Of a stretch of DNA of 64,000 bases, positions 50,790 through 62,761 are shown piece by piece; the first letter of the stretch is position 1, and every line of letters begins with the position of its first letter. The notes under the pieces were generated by a model. That model was not told the origin of the DNA. It worked only from the letters and a program-made list of their open reading frames with translations, and searched no databases. The position numbers and the translations under genes are program-made. Source of the stretch: Clostridium sp. (GTDB lineage Bacteria; Bacillota; Clostridia; Lachnospirales; Lachnospiraceae); the NCBI GenBank assembly GCA_023664385.1, contig JAMPFU010000006.1, forward strand, positions 45,555 to 109,554. The letters run 5' to 3'.

Positions 50790-52835
50790 CTATATATCTC
50801 CTGCCTTATTCATTTCCTCTAAAAGCTCCTTGATTTTAAGTATCGCCTCATCATCCGAAACACCGACAAGCTGTGCGCCTGCAATATTTGCATGACCGCC
50901 GCCGCCAAGCTTTTCCATAATAACCTGCACGTTTACATCATCCACGGAACGGGCGCTTATGTAAGACGTTCCACCGTTTTCCGTGACAACAAATGACGCC
51001 CTTACACCCTCCACATCTAAAAGCTCATTTGCCACCTTTGCCGCAATGACCGTAGGCGCATCGGAATTTTCAGGTTTCACCTTTGAAAGTGCAAATGCAT
51101 CCAAATATATCTGTGAATTAACGACACCCTCGGCAAGCTGCTTAAAGGAATACATGTCGCTTCTGAACATCTTTCTTACACGTACAACATCCGCACCGTT
51201 TCTTCTCAAATAGGATGCCGCCTCAAAGGTTCTGACGCCTGTCTTTGTAACAAAATTATCCGTATCAATTACGATACCCGCATACATGGCGTCAGCCTCC
51301 ACAGGTCTTATCTTAACCTTAACGTCTATATACTGCATCATCTCAGCAACCATCTCGCAGGCTGAGGACGCATACGGCTCAATGTAGGATAAGGTTGCGT
51401 TCTCAATCGTCTCATTTGTCTGTCTGTGATGGTCGAACACGACAACAGATTTTGCTAGTGCAAGCAAATCCTCACACTCCGTCATGCTCGGTCTGTTTAC
51501 ATCCACAACCACCACAAGGGTCATATCATCTATACTGTTTATCGCCTGCTCGCTGTTGTATATCATATCGTCACCATACAGGCTGTTTCCCTTAAAGCTG
51601 CTTATCAGGGGACTGATAGCAGATGTAACCTCGTTTATGACAATATGTGCATCCTTGTTAAAGGATTTTACAAGCCTGTAAACACCGACAGCCGAACCGA
51701 AGGAATCTGCATCGGGACGTTTATGTCCCATTATGATAACCCTGTTCTTGTTGTTTAAAAGCTCGGTAAATGCCTGTCCCTTTACTCTTGCCCTTACCCT
51801 CGTTGTCTTTTCAGTTCCTCCGCTCTTACCGCCAAAATAAAGTATCTTTTCACCATGCTTTACAACAGCCTGATCTCCGCCTCTGCCGAGAGCAAGTCCC
51901 ATTGCAACACGGGCATATTCATACGCCTCCAAAAAGCTGTCCGTTTCAGCTCCTACACCGATACTCAGGGTAATCGGTATCTCATTTCCCACATTTATAC
52001 TTTTTACCTCATCCAATATGGCAAATTTTGTGTCTTTCAGTTGTGGAAGAAATTTCTGCCTGAACACAAAAAGATATTTGTCCTTTTCCATCTTTTTTAC
52101 TATGGCATCAATGCTTCCCAAATACATATTGATACGTCTGTCAACAAGCGCCTCCACAAGTGAATGGCGAACCTCCTCTGTGCTTTCCATAACCTCATCA
52201 TAGTTATCTATATAAAGAAGTCCCGCAACTAATTTCTGTTCCTTATTCTCACGCTTGTAGTGATTAAGCTCGGTCACATCAAAGAGATAAAGGGCAATCA
52301 GTGCCTCTCCCTTTGTATTTACAACCGCATCTTCATCATCAAACACCTCATCAATTGTTATTCTCTTAACCTCTGCATGATAGCTTGCCCCATCATATTC
52401 CAAATTGATGTCCATAAACTCCTTGACATTTGCAATCTCAGACGCAAGCTGCGGGAAAAACATCCCGATATTTTTCCGAATCCGCTTCTTTGAACCCCCA
52501 CCTATGCGGTCCACAAACTGTTTGTTTCCCCAAAGAATTTTACCGTCAGTATCAAGTAATGCGTACGGTACGGCAAGCTGGTTTAAAAGCTCCTTCTGAA
52601 TCTGTCCCTGCTCCAGGGCAAACCTCATAAGCGTAGGCATAATGCTTGCCTTTGACACAAAATAAATGATAAATTCCGCAAGGATTGTGACAAATACAGC
52701 GGCACATGCGATAGCACCACATTTTTTATCAACAAAAAATAATACGGTGCACATCACTACTAAAATCAGCGATGCGAACATAGGCCGAAGCAAATAATTT
52801 TCTAATTTCCTTTTAAGAATTTGTTTGTTGTTCAT
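50790..52835 (-). CDS. gdpP: GdpP-family cyclic-di-AMP phosphodiesterase
   Basis: A 681-aa protein. It has two N-terminal membrane segments (residues ~15-58), a PAS-like domain (~75-165), a degenerate GGDEF domain (~175-305) and a DHH/DHHA1 phosphodiesterase (~340-670) with [29 protein letters not shown] and [11 protein letters not shown]. It hydrolyses c-di-AMP, the regulator of potassium and cell-wall homeostasis. The ATG at 52835 has GGGAG; the gene begins 1 nt after valS ends. Confidence 0.95.
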   Translation of the reverse strand: MNNKQILKRKLENYLLRPMFASLILVVMCTVLFFVDKKCGAIACAAVFVTILAEFIIYFVSKASIMPTLMRFALEQGQIQKELLNQLAVPYALLDTDGKILWGNKQFVDRIGGGSKKRIRKNIGMFFPQLASEIANVKEFMDINLEYDGASYHAEVKRITIDEVFDDEDAVVNTKGEALIALYLFDVTELNHYKRENKEQKLVAGLLYIDNYDEVMESTEEVRHSLVEALVDRRINMYLGSIDAIVKKMEKDKYLFVFRQKFLPQLKDTKFAILDEVKSINVGNEIPITLSIGVGAETDSFLEAYEYARVAMGLALGRGGDQAVVKHGEKILYFGGKSGGTEKTTRVRARVKGQAFTELLNNKNRVIIMGHKRPDADSFGSAVGVYRLVKSFNKDAHIVINEVTSAISPLISSFKGNSLYGDDMIYNSEQAINSIDDMTLVVVVDVNRPSMTECEDLLALAKSVVVFDHHRQTNETIENATLSYIEPYASSACEMVAEMMQYIDVKVKIRPVEADAMYAGIVIDTDNFVTKTGVRTFEAASYLRRNGADVVRVRKMFRSDMYSFKQLAEGVVNSQIYLDAFALSKVKPENSDAPTVIAAKVANELLDVEGVRASFVVTENGGTSYISARSVDDVNVQVIMEKLGGGGHANIAGAQLVGVSDDEAILKIKELLEEMNKAGDI

Positions 52836-52836
52836 A

Positions 52837-55533
52837 TTATGCTCCCAACTGTGAAAGTCTCTCCTTTACCTGCTCTAAGGTTTCCGTGTATTTCTTAAGC
52901 TTTTCCCGCTCCTCCTCTACCTTGGAAGCAGGCGCCTTGTCAACGAATTTCGGATTTGCAAGCATACCCTCAGCACGCTTTATCTCTCCCTCAAGCCTTG
53001 CCTTTTCCTTATCCAATCGCTCTATCTCCTTAGAAATGTCAACAAGCTCTGCAAACGGCATGTAAATCGCTGCGTCATGGATAACAACCGATACCGCATC
53101 ATCAGCAATACCCGTTTTGTCCTCCTGTATCATAACATCCCCCGCATAGCCAAGCATGGCGAAAAATGTCGTACAATCGGCAAAAATATTTCTTATTTCC
53201 TCTTTTTGTGAGACAACATATACCGTAGCCTTTTTGCTCGGCGGAACATTCATCTCACTCCTTATATTTCTGATACCCCTTACAGCCTCCTTAATCTTAT
53301 CAACTGCAAGCTCGTCCTCCTTGAAGCTGTATTCCTTATTATATACCGGCCATGCGGAAATCATAATGGAATCCGCTATATCTGTCAAGCCTCCCTCGTA
53401 TACCTTTCCATCCGGCTTTGCATTTGATGCCTCATTTAATGTGACAAATATCTCCTCCGTTACAAACGGCATGTACGGGTGCAGAAGCTTCAGTCCGTTT
53501 GTAAGCACCGTCTTTAATGTCCAAAGCGCCGCAGCCTTTGTATCGTCCGCATCATTCCAAAGCCTCGGCTTAACCATCTCAATATACCAGTCGCAAAACT
53601 CCTCCCACAGAAAATCGTACAGCTTTGAAACAGCAATGCCAAGCTCGTACTTTTCCATATTTTCGGTAACCTCTGCGATAAGGTCATTCATCTTGGAAAG
53701 AATCCATCTGTCCGCGATTGTAAGCTGCTTCGTGTCAACCTCACTTATGTCAGCCTTCTCTATGTTCATAAGAATAAATCTTGACGCATTCCAAATCTTA
53801 TTTGCAAAGTTTCGGCTTGCCTCCACTCTCTCCCAATAAAAACGCATATCATTTCCAGGCGCATTTCCTGTTACAAGCGTAAATCTTAAAGCGTCTGCAC
53901 CGTACTTATCAATAACCTCAAGGGGGTCAATTCCATTTCCAAGTGACTTGCTCATCTTGCGTCCCTGATCGTCCCTTACAAGTCCATGGAACAAAACAGT
54001 GTGGAACGGAAGCTCTCCCATCTGCTCGATTGAGGAGAACACCATTCTGATAACCCAAAAGAAAATAATGTCATAGCCCGTTACAAGCACGTCCGTAGGG
54101 AAGAAATAATCAAGCGCCTCCGTTTTATCAGGCCATCCCAGTGTTGAGAACGGCCAAAGGGCTGATGAAAACCATGTGTCAAGCGTGTCCTCGTCCTGCT
54201 TTATATTCGTGCCGCCACACTTCGTACATTTACAAGGTGCTTCACGCATAACCATAACCTCGCCGCAGTCCTGACAGTAATAAGCAGGTATTCTGTGCCC
54301 CCACCAAAGCTGTCTTGATATACACCAATCTCTTATATTGTCAAGCCAATTGTAATAGGTCTTGTCCATTCTCTCTGGAATAAGCTTCAGCTTGCCGTTT
54401 ACAACCGCTTCCTTTGCAGGCTTTGCCATCTCTGACATCTTAACAAACCACTGCGGCTTCACAAGCGGCTCAACCGTAGTTTTGCATCTGTCATGGGTTC
54501 CAACCATATGCGTATGCGATTCCACCTTAACCAGAAGCCCAAGTGCCTCAAGGTCTGACACAATAAGCTTTCTCGCCTCGTATCTGTCCATACCCGCATA
54601 CTTGCCACCAAGCGAATTTATGGTGGCGTCATCATTCATAATATTTATTTCCTCAAGGCTGTGTCTCTTTCCAACCTCAAAGTCGTTCGGGTCATGTGCA
54701 GGCGTAATTTTTACCACGCCTGTTCCAAACTCCATATCAACGTAGGAGTCTGCAATAACAGGAATTTCCTTATTTACAAGAGGAAGTATTACCTTTTTGC
54801 CTACCAAATCCTTGTATCTTTCGTCCTCAGGATTTACGGCTACAGCAGTATCGCCCAAAAGCGTCTCAGGTCTTGTGGTTGCAATCTCAACAAACCGTCC
54901 CTCCTCACCTGCAACAGGATAATTAATATGCCAAAAGAAGCCCTGCTGCTCCTCATGTATAACCTCTGCGTCCGAAATAGAGGTCTGACATACAGGACAC
55001 CAGTTTCCTATACGTGAGCCCTTGTAGATATAGCCCTTATCATAAAGCTTACAGAAAACCTCCGTAACAGCCTTATTGTTTCCCTCGTCCATTGTAAAGC
55101 GCTCCCTGTCCCAATCGGCAGAGGAACCAAGACGCTTTAACTGGTTGATAATACGTCCGCCGTACTCCCTTTTCCAGTCCCATGCCTTTTCAAGAAAGCC
55201 CTCCCGTCCAAGGTCATCCTTTTCAATGCCCTGCTCCCTTAAGCTTTCAATCAGCTTTACCTCCGTAGCAATTGCCGCATGGTCCGTGCCCGGCTGCCAA
55301 AGGGCATTGTAGCCCTGCATTCTCTTAAATCTTATCAAAATATCCTGCATCGTATTGTCAAGGGCATGTCCCATGTGAAGCTGGCCCGTAATATTTGGCG
55401 GCGGCATAACGATCGTAAATGGTTTCTTGCTTCTGTCCACGTCAGCGTGGAAATATTTTTTATTTACCCATTTGTCGTAAAGCCTTCCCTCTATCTCGGA
55501 AGGGTTATAATTTTTTTCAAGTTCCTTAGCCAT
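52837..55533 (-). CDS. valS: Valyl-tRNA synthetase
   Basis: About 898 aa. Class I synthetase motifs: HMGH (the HIGH box) in [10 protein letters not shown] and [11 protein letters not shown]. Valine-type editing and anticodon domains follow, then a C-terminal coiled coil ([23 protein letters not shown]). It charges tRNA-Val. The ATG at 55533 has GGAGG; upstream in-frame codons to 55578 lack one. Confidence 0.96.
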   Translation of the reverse strand: MAKELEKNYNPSEIEGRLYDKWVNKKYFHADVDRSKKPFTIVMPPPNITGQLHMGHALDNTMQDILIRFKRMQGYNALWQPGTDHAAIATEVKLIESLREQGIEKDDLGREGFLEKAWDWKREYGGRIINQLKRLGSSADWDRERFTMDEGNNKAVTEVFCKLYDKGYIYKGSRIGNWCPVCQTSISDAEVIHEEQQGFFWHINYPVAGEEGRFVEIATTRPETLLGDTAVAVNPEDERYKDLVGKKVILPLVNKEIPVIADSYVDMEFGTGVVKITPAHDPNDFEVGKRHSLEEINIMNDDATINSLGGKYAGMDRYEARKLIVSDLEALGLLVKVESHTHMVGTHDRCKTTVEPLVKPQWFVKMSEMAKPAKEAVVNGKLKLIPERMDKTYYNWLDNIRDWCISRQLWWGHRIPAYYCQDCGEVMVMREAPCKCTKCGGTNIKQDEDTLDTWFSSALWPFSTLGWPDKTEALDYFFPTDVLVTGYDIIFFWVIRMVFSSIEQMGELPFHTVLFHGLVRDDQGRKMSKSLGNGIDPLEVIDKYGADALRFTLVTGNAPGNDMRFYWERVEASRNFANKIWNASRFILMNIEKADISEVDTKQLTIADRWILSKMNDLIAEVTENMEKYELGIAVSKLYDFLWEEFCDWYIEMVKPRLWNDADDTKAAALWTLKTVLTNGLKLLHPYMPFVTEEIFVTLNEASNAKPDGKVYEGGLTDIADSIMISAWPVYNKEYSFKEDELAVDKIKEAVRGIRNIRSEMNVPPSKKATVYVVSQKEEIRNIFADCTTFFAMLGYAGDVMIQEDKTGIADDAVSVVIHDAAIYMPFAELVDISKEIERLDKEKARLEGEIKRAEGMLANPKFVDKAPASKVEEEREKLKKYTETLEQVKERLSQLGA

Positions 55534-55561
55534 GATGTTAATATCCTCCAAAAATTCCATA

Positions 55562-56908
55562 TTATTTTTCTGTCTCATCTAATTTATTTTCTGCCTCATC
55601 CAGCTTAATATTGTAGGATGCAAGCTGATCCTTTATATAGCTTTTCAGTCCGGGATTGGCGTCAATTGCAGCCCGAAGCGCCACATTGGCATTTGTTTTT
55701 ATCTTATCACAGGAAGCAAGCTTCTCACGTATTTTCTGTCTTCTTACGTTTAAACCATGGGTAATCTCCACCATCTCCCTATGGTCGATAAGCGCCTTTG
55801 TCTGCTTTACCCACACAAACGGGTCCATTAGACCAAGCTTTTTTAGCCTTTCAACAAGCTCGTCACAATAAATTCGGTAATCACTATTTGCCTGGGTGTA
55901 TTTTATGGAATCCCTTACCATCGTATTGTACAAATCCCATTCATACTCAAGCTCCTTTGAGGAATTTATCCTATATTTTTCATATATATAATCCAAGGCA
56001 TTCGTATTATTGATAAATTTAACCTTAACCTTATTCAACAAGGAAACAGCCCTTTTTAGCTTTGCATCATTTTCAGTGATATCCGTTTTAAAGCCGAGAT
56101 ACCTGACGTATGCAATAACAAAACAAAGCATGGCAAAAAGACCAACTCCAAGACAATATACGGTAACATTCTTTTTTGTGGCAATGGAAACGATAAGAAG
56201 AATACCTACAACCACAAGAAACAATGCAAGAATAGCAGCGATAGCCCCTCTCGTTCTGGAAATATCTGCCGCATATTCCGTATGCAGATATTTGAGATCC
56301 TCCTTCTCTCCCTCAAGATAGCTCATATCATTTTTAAGCAGCGTGTCCTGCTGCTCCATATCAATCAGCTTCCGTATTGTATCAGGCACGCTTTTCTCAA
56401 GAGAAGCTATTTTATTGTAGCACTCCATGGACAAAAGATTTTCTGATTTCAGGTATGTCTGTCTGTTATCGTCAAGCATTTCTATTTTTCTTGCTGTGTC
56501 TTCCAAATCATTTTTTATACTTTCCGGCAGCTCCTCCAAGCGCTGTATATCAGTAAGATAGCTTGTGACAAGCTGATATTCCCTTTTCATGTCCTCGGCA
56601 TAATATGTTATGTCAATCAGTTGCTCGCAAAAATCCGCCGCATTTTTTCTTTCATTTTCCGATGCTCCGCCGCTTAAGCTGTTATAAAGCTCGGAATTAA
56701 CGCCAGGGGATGGCACTCCTTTTTTTGATGGGGCGTTTTCTTCCTCCTGTGGCTTCTCCTGCAGTTTTTTCTTCTTTTCCTTTTTTAAGAAAAGACGTCT
56801 TGCAGGCTTTTTTTCCTTCCAATCAGCCTCAGCTTCCCCAATATCCTCCTGATTTGCTTCGATATCTTCTTCATTTAAATATTGTCTGATTCTATCGATT
56901 AACCCCAT
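55562..56908 (-). CDS. Coiled-coil protein with two central membrane segments
   Basis: A 448-aa protein. The N-terminal part is charged and disordered (residues ~1-75), followed by a helical region to ~225. Two adjacent membrane segments (~225-275, [20 protein letters not shown] and [19 protein letters not shown]) and a long C-terminal coiled coil follow. No named family is recognised. Its start overlaps the stop of the gene at 56908-57741 by one base (TAATG), so it belongs to the same operon as the DUF5716/5717-like genes. Confidence 0.72.
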   Translation of the reverse strand: MGLIDRIRQYLNEEDIEANQEDIGEAEADWKEKKPARRLFLKKEKKKKLQEKPQEEENAPSKKGVPSPGVNSELYNSLSGGASENERKNAADFCEQLIDITYYAEDMKREYQLVTSYLTDIQRLEELPESIKNDLEDTARKIEMLDDNRQTYLKSENLLSMECYNKIASLEKSVPDTIRKLIDMEQQDTLLKNDMSYLEGEKEDLKYLHTEYAADISRTRGAIAAILALFLVVVGILLIVSIATKKNVTVYCLGVGLFAMLCFVIAYVRYLGFKTDITENDAKLKRAVSLLNKVKVKFINNTNALDYIYEKYRINSSKELEYEWDLYNTMVRDSIKYTQANSDYRIYCDELVERLKKLGLMDPFVWVKQTKALIDHREMVEITHGLNVRRQKIREKLASCDKIKTNANVALRAAIDANPGLKSYIKDQLASYNIKLDEAENKLDETEK

Positions 56909-57741
56909 TAAATTGCCTGCTCCCTAAACTCATCCTTTAACTGACCTAAGATTATGTCCATTCTCTTGTCATAATCTATCATATCCTTGTTCATTCTGTT
57001 ATAAACAGCCCTCTGCAGCATGGAGTAGATCGTCATTTCCCTGACATCCTCATTTGAATCTCCTATCTCAAGCATAAGATTTTCAAATTCGTCGTCATCA
57101 AAATCATATCTTCTCATTTCCTGTCTTATATTGGCAGAATCATTCCCCGCCGCAAACACAATCAGATAACCTCTTAAAGACTCCTCATTATGATTCAAAT
57201 CATAGGCAATCTTGAAATAATTTTTTGCATCCTCAATATCAAGATTGTTTGCTGCTGCAACAGCACGGTTATGGTAAACATTTCCCAGAAATGTGTTATC
57301 ATTTATTCCCTCTGCATTCTCTAATATATCATCATAGATGGATGCCGCCTTAATATACCTTTTATAGCCCAAATATCCGTCCGCCTTAAGCTTTTTCTTT
57401 TGATGCGATGACAGCTTTCTGTACTTTTGCCATGCCTCGACATAGGTTTTAATCTCCTCAGGCTCATAATAATCACCCTCGTTCAATATCTCCACGAGCA
57501 GGTCCTGGGCATACGAGGTTTTGTTTGAAAGCGTGGCAAGCTTTGACGCAAGCGCCGGCATATTAAGCTCATCCCTTATCCAGTCAAACAGGCGCTCGGA
57601 AAGAGAGGATTTGCTTATCAGAACCGTATTGTTATAGATATAAAAACACAGCTCCTCATAATTATTTATCTCAACCTTTGTATTCAGAAATATAAACGGA
57701 TGAGATGCTTCCTTTGACGTACATAAAATTATTTTCGACAT
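56908..57741 (-). CDS. TPR-like helical protein of the DUF5716/5717-type operon
   Basis: A 277-aa protein with a small N-terminal domain and, from residue ~110 on, helix pairs resembling TPR units (ILENAEGINDNTFLGNVYHNRAVAAANN, DAKNYFKIAYDLNHNEES). It overlaps both neighbours by single bases (TAATG), so all three are made together. It may act as a co-chaperone or scaffold for the Hsp70-like protein upstream, which is inference from gene order. Confidence 0.7.
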   Translation of the reverse strand: MSKIILCTSKEASHPFIFLNTKVEINNYEELCFYIYNNTVLISKSSLSERLFDWIRDELNMPALASKLATLSNKTSYAQDLLVEILNEGDYYEPEEIKTYVEAWQKYRKLSSHQKKKLKADGYLGYKRYIKAASIYDDILENAEGINDNTFLGNVYHNRAVAAANNLDIEDAKNYFKIAYDLNHNEESLRGYLIVFAAGNDSANIRQEMRRYDFDDDEFENLMLEIGDSNEDVREMTIYSMLQRAVYNRMNKDMIDYDKRMDIILGQLKDEFREQAI

Positions 57742-58994
57742 TAAACCTCAAACTCCTTACGATAAACCTTGTTGGTTGTTGGAAAAAGCTTTCCAAAGCC
57801 AACGTCCTTAATGATTACTGCTCCTCTGTGGGGATCCTCAAACTCAACCTCAATGGAAAATTTTGAGGTCTTGTTCGGTCGTTTCGGAATGCCATGCAGC
57901 TTGACCGTTTCCCTTATTTCCTGCTCTGTCCTTCTGCTTCTGTAAATAAGCGTAATGATGTCCGTATCGTCAAGTATGACATTTATTTTTCCCTTTATGT
58001 TATACCACTGTCTGCCGCCTCTTGCCACAGGAATGAAAATGTCCTCCTCATCTCCGCTTGAAATCCCGATATCAAAAATAACATTTTCCTTTGTCTCTAC
58101 AAAATATTTATTGTAAAATTCCTCGTACTCGCCGCCCACTGCCTTATAGCAGGCGCCCTTTGTATAAATATTCTGTCCTGCAAAAACCCGTCTTCCCTGA
58201 CATAAGGTATTGCGTGATTTATTCATCCAGTCCTCAGAAAAACCAAGTCCCGTGAGGAATACAGAGGAAATATGCGTCTTTTTCATCTCTGCATCTGCAA
58301 TCTTTGCAAATGTATTGTCCATGAGAATGTCATCTCCCGTAAAAAGAGCCATATTGAAGTCCTTGCTGTAATCCATATGGGTAACGCTTATTACAGCAGG
58401 CTCCTTTCCTCTTGATATATCAATTCTATAGTAATGCAGACCGTCTACATTATAATCAAAAAGTCCCACGCTGTTTATCCATAGCTCACTGCTTTGGTTA
58501 AATATATAGTATAAGCCGCTGTCCAAATGGCTTGTTATGCTGACATCGTCAGAGGAAATATTAAGCTCACGGTAAAGCCCCGACACAACCTTAAAAAGGT
58601 TTTTGTTATACTCCGGCAGGGTGACAACAAGCTTTTTTACCGTAGCGCCCTCATACCGATATAGGAAAGAGTCTATGTGCATTTTAAGCATCATAAGAAA
58701 AAGCTGCCTGTAGGTATACATTATGCCGTCCACGTCAACCATTTCCTCATTTGCGGCATTCTTATAGAGCTCGTCGAGAATGATACCATCCTCCTTAAAA
58801 CGAGCCTCCGATGCCTCTGAGCCAACATACCAGTCTCCCGTGTCCTTACTGAAAAACAGGATGTTTGGCATCATGTATGTTTCTTTGTTATTTAACTGGT
58901 TTACTGTCTCAGGCTCACGCTTTATGTCATTGTAAAAGCTTATCTGCGTTGAGTCCGGACACAAATCCATTCCAATATAATATGCCTCTGCCAT
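57741..58994 (-). CDS. Degenerate Hsp70/actin-fold protein (DUF5716-like)
   Basis: A 417-aa protein with the three landmarks of the actin/Hsp70 ATPase fold in altered form: YIGMDLCPDSTQISFY (phosphate 1), VGLFDYNVDGLHYYRI where DnaK has FDLGGGTFD (phosphate 2), and SVFLTGLGFSEDW (adenosine block). A short beta-rich C-terminal part follows. ATP hydrolysis may be lost. I believe that it corresponds to the DUF5716 family of Lachnospiraceae. The ATG at 58994 has AAGGAGG. It lies 9 nt after the giant protein gene. Confidence 0.75.
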   Translation of the reverse strand: MAEAYYIGMDLCPDSTQISFYNDIKREPETVNQLNNKETYMMPNILFFSKDTGDWYVGSEASEARFKEDGIILDELYKNAANEEMVDVDGIMYTYRQLFLMMLKMHIDSFLYRYEGATVKKLVVTLPEYNKNLFKVVSGLYRELNISSDDVSITSHLDSGLYYIFNQSSELWINSVGLFDYNVDGLHYYRIDISRGKEPAVISVTHMDYSKDFNMALFTGDDILMDNTFAKIADAEMKKTHISSVFLTGLGFSEDWMNKSRNTLCQGRRVFAGQNIYTKGACYKAVGGEYEEFYNKYFVETKENVIFDIGISSGDEEDIFIPVARGGRQWYNIKGKINVILDDTDIITLIYRSRRTEQEIRETVKLHGIPKRPNKTSKFSIEVEFEDPHRGAVIIKDVGFGKLFPTTNKVYRKEFEV

Positions 58995-59003
58995 AGTGCC
59001 TCC

Positions 59004-62000
59004 TTACAAGATATTTAAGTTTTCTTCAAAGAGATGAACGGTGTTCAGATAAACATCAAGTGCCTCGAGAAGCTCATTATCCTCACGCATCTCCTGATTG
59101 ACAAGCATGCTGTTGATAACCTCAAACCTACTTCTGCCCTTACGGTTAAACGCCTTCGTCTTGAGCACCTCGCTCTCAACCACATAAGCGCGTCCGTCAA
59201 TATCGTCATCTATACTATACACAAGTCTTTCGCCATGGAAAACCACAAATTCCTTAATGTAAAGCCCCGGTATCATCTCGTCAAGCCGCTCTATCCGATA
59301 AGCCAAATTCTGACGGGAGCCTGTATCAAAGGCATATCTCACCGTAACCTGCTTTGCCGCATCAGTCTTATAGATAAGATACGTTTTCAGGAATACATCC
59401 TGCGGAAGCTTGATAAACGACCGGAAGCTCTTGTAAAACGGCAAAAGCTTTCCTGCATCCATAAATTTTCCTACGGTTTCCGATATCCACTCACGCTGGT
59501 CGTCAGTATATCTGTCCTGTCTGGAAAACTGTGATATAAGCGCCATCTTCGATATTTCATCATCGATATTGTTCTTTTGGATTTCCTGATATAAGCAGTC
59601 AAATATACTTCCGGGCGTCTGCACATCCTTTATCAGGAAATTGTACGCCGCATACCTAAGAAATGCCTTTACAACAAGTCCTCTGTTTCTGCCTGCATAA
59701 TACGCAGTAAATATATCGTATATATACTCAACATTTCCCTCTGCAAACATCATCTGCGCCAAAGTATTTTCGGCTAAGAAAGAAACATCCTTTATTCTGT
59801 TTCTCGCAGTTTTAAACAGTGTTGCAAGCTCCTCCAAATCGCCCTTAAAATTATTCATGACATAGACAAGGATTCTCTCGTTTGTCTTTCCCATCTTGTA
59901 AAGATGAACGCATATTGCAAGCAAATCCTCATTTAAAAATCCGTTTGAATCCTCAACACCGTAGTCTGCAAGCTGATAAAGCTCCTCGGAATCAATCTCG
60001 TCAAAGCCGTAAAGCTTAACAGCCTGAAACGCCTTGTCAAACAAATTCATGTCTACCATGTATGCGATAAGCGTTCTTGCATTGGAATGATTTAGGTACT
60101 CAATATCCAGCTTGCCGAGATATTTTGTAAGCACATCCGCATCAAGATTTTCATGGTAATATTCTATTATGTTAAGGTACGCCTGCTGCTTATAGTAATA
60201 GGAAATACGGTCACAGTTTACAATGTCTCTTGCAGCGTTTACCTCCATTGCGCTCTTGTAGGTAAAGTTTCCTATTTTCTCATAGTTGTAAAGCAATACT
60301 CTGTAATCTCTCGGACTGTATTCACAGCATATCGGAATGTATGCCTTCTCGTCAACAATCCTCTCAAGCCTGTAAGGAATGGACCCTGCATACCTGTTTC
60401 CCTCACTGTCCTCAAATATAATGGAGGCAGTATTTGAGAGAATTTCCACATATGCCTCGCCGTCAACGATTGGTACTCTCTGTACCTCCTCAATCTCCCT
60501 GTGTGTTACGATAACCGCTCTTACCTTCTTGTTGAAGCATACAAGCTTACGCCTAAATATGATGTTGATAAGCTTTCCTGCATAGAGAGGGCTTACGGAG
60601 CCAGGCTCCAAAAACTCATCATAAAGCACGGTAAGGTCATCACTTACCTCGCCCTTTATAATCATGTTCTCCATAAAATCCTCCATGGTAGTACAATACT
60701 CATGGTAGACCTTTAAATGCTGTGCCTTATTGTATATAACATTTGCATAAAGATAAGCAAGCTCCGTCTCCGAAAGCGTATTTTTGTAATTCAGGTACAT
60801 AAGCACAGATGTAGGAATAACGTCATATCGTGAGAAGTTCATACTCTTTACAAAGCATTCATTTAAGCCTATGAATTTCAGTGAGTTTTCAACTGCGTCA
60901 TAGTAAAATCTGTGATATTTATTTTCAAGCTTATTTGCCCCAATGAGCATTGAGCAGATGCTCTTTAACACCTCAATATTTTTATTCTTGTCGTAGATTG
61001 CCTCCAAGATACCGAATATCTGTGTGTCAAAATTTTTGAAGGAGCCTGCAAGCCTTATAAACTCATTTATAACCTCATCTGATATGAATTTATGTCTGAT
61101 ACCCCATCTGATTGCGGTAATTTCAAATCCTGTAATCTTCTTTAGAAGCAGAGGATTATTGTTAATCATCTCACAAAATTCAAGGTACATAATCGGGCTG
61201 TTATAGCCATCATCATAAAGATCCCTTATCTCCTTGTACAGTGCAGGCTGATCCTGCACATAGGAATCATCAATAAACATAAGAAGCCAGAAATAAAACA
61301 TTTTTTCTTTCTGTGTCCTGTAATTTCTTCTTATCATGTTTTTTGCATGCTCGATAGAACCGGAGTCCTTTTTAACCATAGCTTTAAGGTAAGCATAATA
61401 GCACTCCTGCATATTATCCATGTGGCTGTTGTCCACATCTGCCTCTATCCGCAAAAATTCCTGTTCTACCTTTTCCGTCTCGCCCTGCATAATATTCATA
61501 TGCATGGTTCCAAGCCTATATAAATCCTCCTCAGGAACATATCTTGCAAGATTGCCAAATGCCATAAGGGACGCTGACACATACTCCCTTATCGTCATCC
61601 TGTCCATGCGGTAATCAAGGTATGCGTTTATCAGCTTCTGCATATTTTGCTTTATCATATGATTTTTGTTTGCAGCACGCGGAGAAACATGGGTCTTTGT
61701 CTGTGGTCTTGAAAGGTTAATCTCCACCTCTATCTGCTGGTATATATTTTCAATGATAAGCTTTCCGGTATTGACGCCGTCAGGAACGTTCTCCGGAGAA
61801 ATAAGCACGTCAAGGGAAAAGAGATTTCCACAGAAATCCCCGCTTAAAATATTTTTCTTGGCAGGTATGATGAAATCGTCAAGAGACTTTACCCTTGAAT
61901 TTGTGTAGCCCCACGTATTTTTGCTTATGTTAATTGATATTTTTGAAAGCTCAGTAGGCATTTCAACATTTATCTTCGCCTTTGATACGGATAATGTAAG

Positions 62001-62570
62001 CGCCCTCTTTTTGTGTACATACACCAAAAACTCCTCAAGCGCCTGATTGACGGACTGGCTTTCAAGAAGGCTTCCGTATATCTGCTTTATGAGCGGATCC
62101 TTATCAATAAACGTTCTCTTGAAATCATCCCGCACGAAAACCTTTACAGCCTCCGTCCAATTGCTCTCGGCAAGGGTTGCAAATTTGAACAAATCATCTA
62201 TTTTCTGATCCCCGTACTTAACATACGGCGTTGTTATATCTATGTCGTACGGTATCTTATATTCTCCACCGTCAGATATAATACTGATATGACCCTTATA
62301 GTTTTTTCCCGCCTCAAGACAGGTTGCGTCAAATGTATACGTGACATCAAACTTCCTGTTTATGTATGTGTGGTTATCAAACCGTATCATATACCTGCTG
62401 TCGTAAACCATCGCCTTAATAACATGGTCATTCGGACTTGTCACACGAAAGCTTCCCGTATATGTCGTACCGGTTTCTATGTTTAGTTTTAAAAACTGTT
62501 CGGATATTTCAACCTCTGGTCTGTCCAGTTGAAATTCGCCTTTTGCATAATGCTCAACAATACCCTTCAT
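59004..62570 (-). CDS. Giant DUF5717-like protein (about 1188 aa)
   Basis: An N-terminal beta-sandwich region (residues ~15-290) contains two Ig-like modules (SGSFRVTSPNDHVIKAMVYD-type strands and VPDGVNTGKLIIENIYQQIEVEI). A very long helical, TPR-like region follows (~310-1000), then a beta-rich end. No signal peptide or membrane segment is visible. Composition and context match what is annotated as DUF5717 in Lachnospiraceae; the function is unknown. The ATG at 62570 has GGAGG at 5 nt. It leads a run of tightly spaced genes through valS, gdpP, rplI and dnaB, so it may be co-transcribed with essential genes. Confidence 0.78.
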   Translation of the reverse strand: MKGIVEHYAKGEFQLDRPEVEISEQFLKLNIETGTTYTGSFRVTSPNDHVIKAMVYDSRYMIRFDNHTYINRKFDVTYTFDATCLEAGKNYKGHISIISDGGEYKIPYDIDITTPYVKYGDQKIDDLFKFATLAESNWTEAVKVFVRDDFKRTFIDKDPLIKQIYGSLLESQSVNQALEEFLVYVHKKRALTLSVSKAKINVEMPTELSKISINISKNTWGYTNSRVKSLDDFIIPAKKNILSGDFCGNLFSLDVLISPENVPDGVNTGKLIIENIYQQIEVEINLSRPQTKTHVSPRAANKNHMIKQNMQKLINAYLDYRMDRMTIREYVSASLMAFGNLARYVPEEDLYRLGTMHMNIMQGETEKVEQEFLRIEADVDNSHMDNMQECYYAYLKAMVKKDSGSIEHAKNMIRRNYRTQKEKMFYFWLLMFIDDSYVQDQPALYKEIRDLYDDGYNSPIMYLEFCEMINNNPLLLKKITGFEITAIRWGIRHKFISDEVINEFIRLAGSFKNFDTQIFGILEAIYDKNKNIEVLKSICSMLIGANKLENKYHRFYYDAVENSLKFIGLNECFVKSMNFSRYDVIPTSVLMYLNYKNTLSETELAYLYANVIYNKAQHLKVYHEYCTTMEDFMENMIIKGEVSDDLTVLYDEFLEPGSVSPLYAGKLINIIFRRKLVCFNKKVRAVIVTHREIEEVQRVPIVDGEAYVEILSNTASIIFEDSEGNRYAGSIPYRLERIVDEKAYIPICCEYSPRDYRVLLYNYEKIGNFTYKSAMEVNAARDIVNCDRISYYYKQQAYLNIIEYYHENLDADVLTKYLGKLDIEYLNHSNARTLIAYMVDMNLFDKAFQAVKLYGFDEIDSEELYQLADYGVEDSNGFLNEDLLAICVHLYKMGKTNERILVYVMNNFKGDLEELATLFKTARNRIKDVSFLAENTLAQMMFAEGNVEYIYDIFTAYYAGRNRGLVVKAFLRYAAYNFLIKDVQTPGSIFDCLYQEIQKNNIDDEISKMALISQFSRQDRYTDDQREWISETVGKFMDAGKLLPFYKSFRSFIKLPQDVFLKTYLIYKTDAAKQVTVRYAFDTGSRQNLAYRIERLDEMIPGLYIKEFVVFHGERLVYSIDDDIDGRAYVVESEVLKTKAFNRKGRSRFEVINSMLVNQEMREDNELLEALDVYLNTVHLFEENLNIL

Positions 62571-62627
62571 ATGTTCCTCCATAGCTTTTGGCTATACTTA
62601 TGTATTTATGTCTAAAGCAAAATTTTC

Positions 62628-62655
62628 TTGATATTATCTGCTATGATGCTATAAT
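62628..62655 (+). promoter_or_regulatory. Promoter of the aminotransferase gene
   Basis: TTGATA (62628-62633), 16-bp spacer, TATAAT (62650-62655). It is divergent from the DUF5717-like operon. Confidence 0.6.
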
Positions 62656-62761
62656 AAAATATAACTAAATCTGATAATACAGAGTACATTATAACAAAAA
62701 CAATCCAATTTTAAAAGACATTTGGGGTTATTTATCAAAAAGTTATTTTAGGGGGTAAAAT

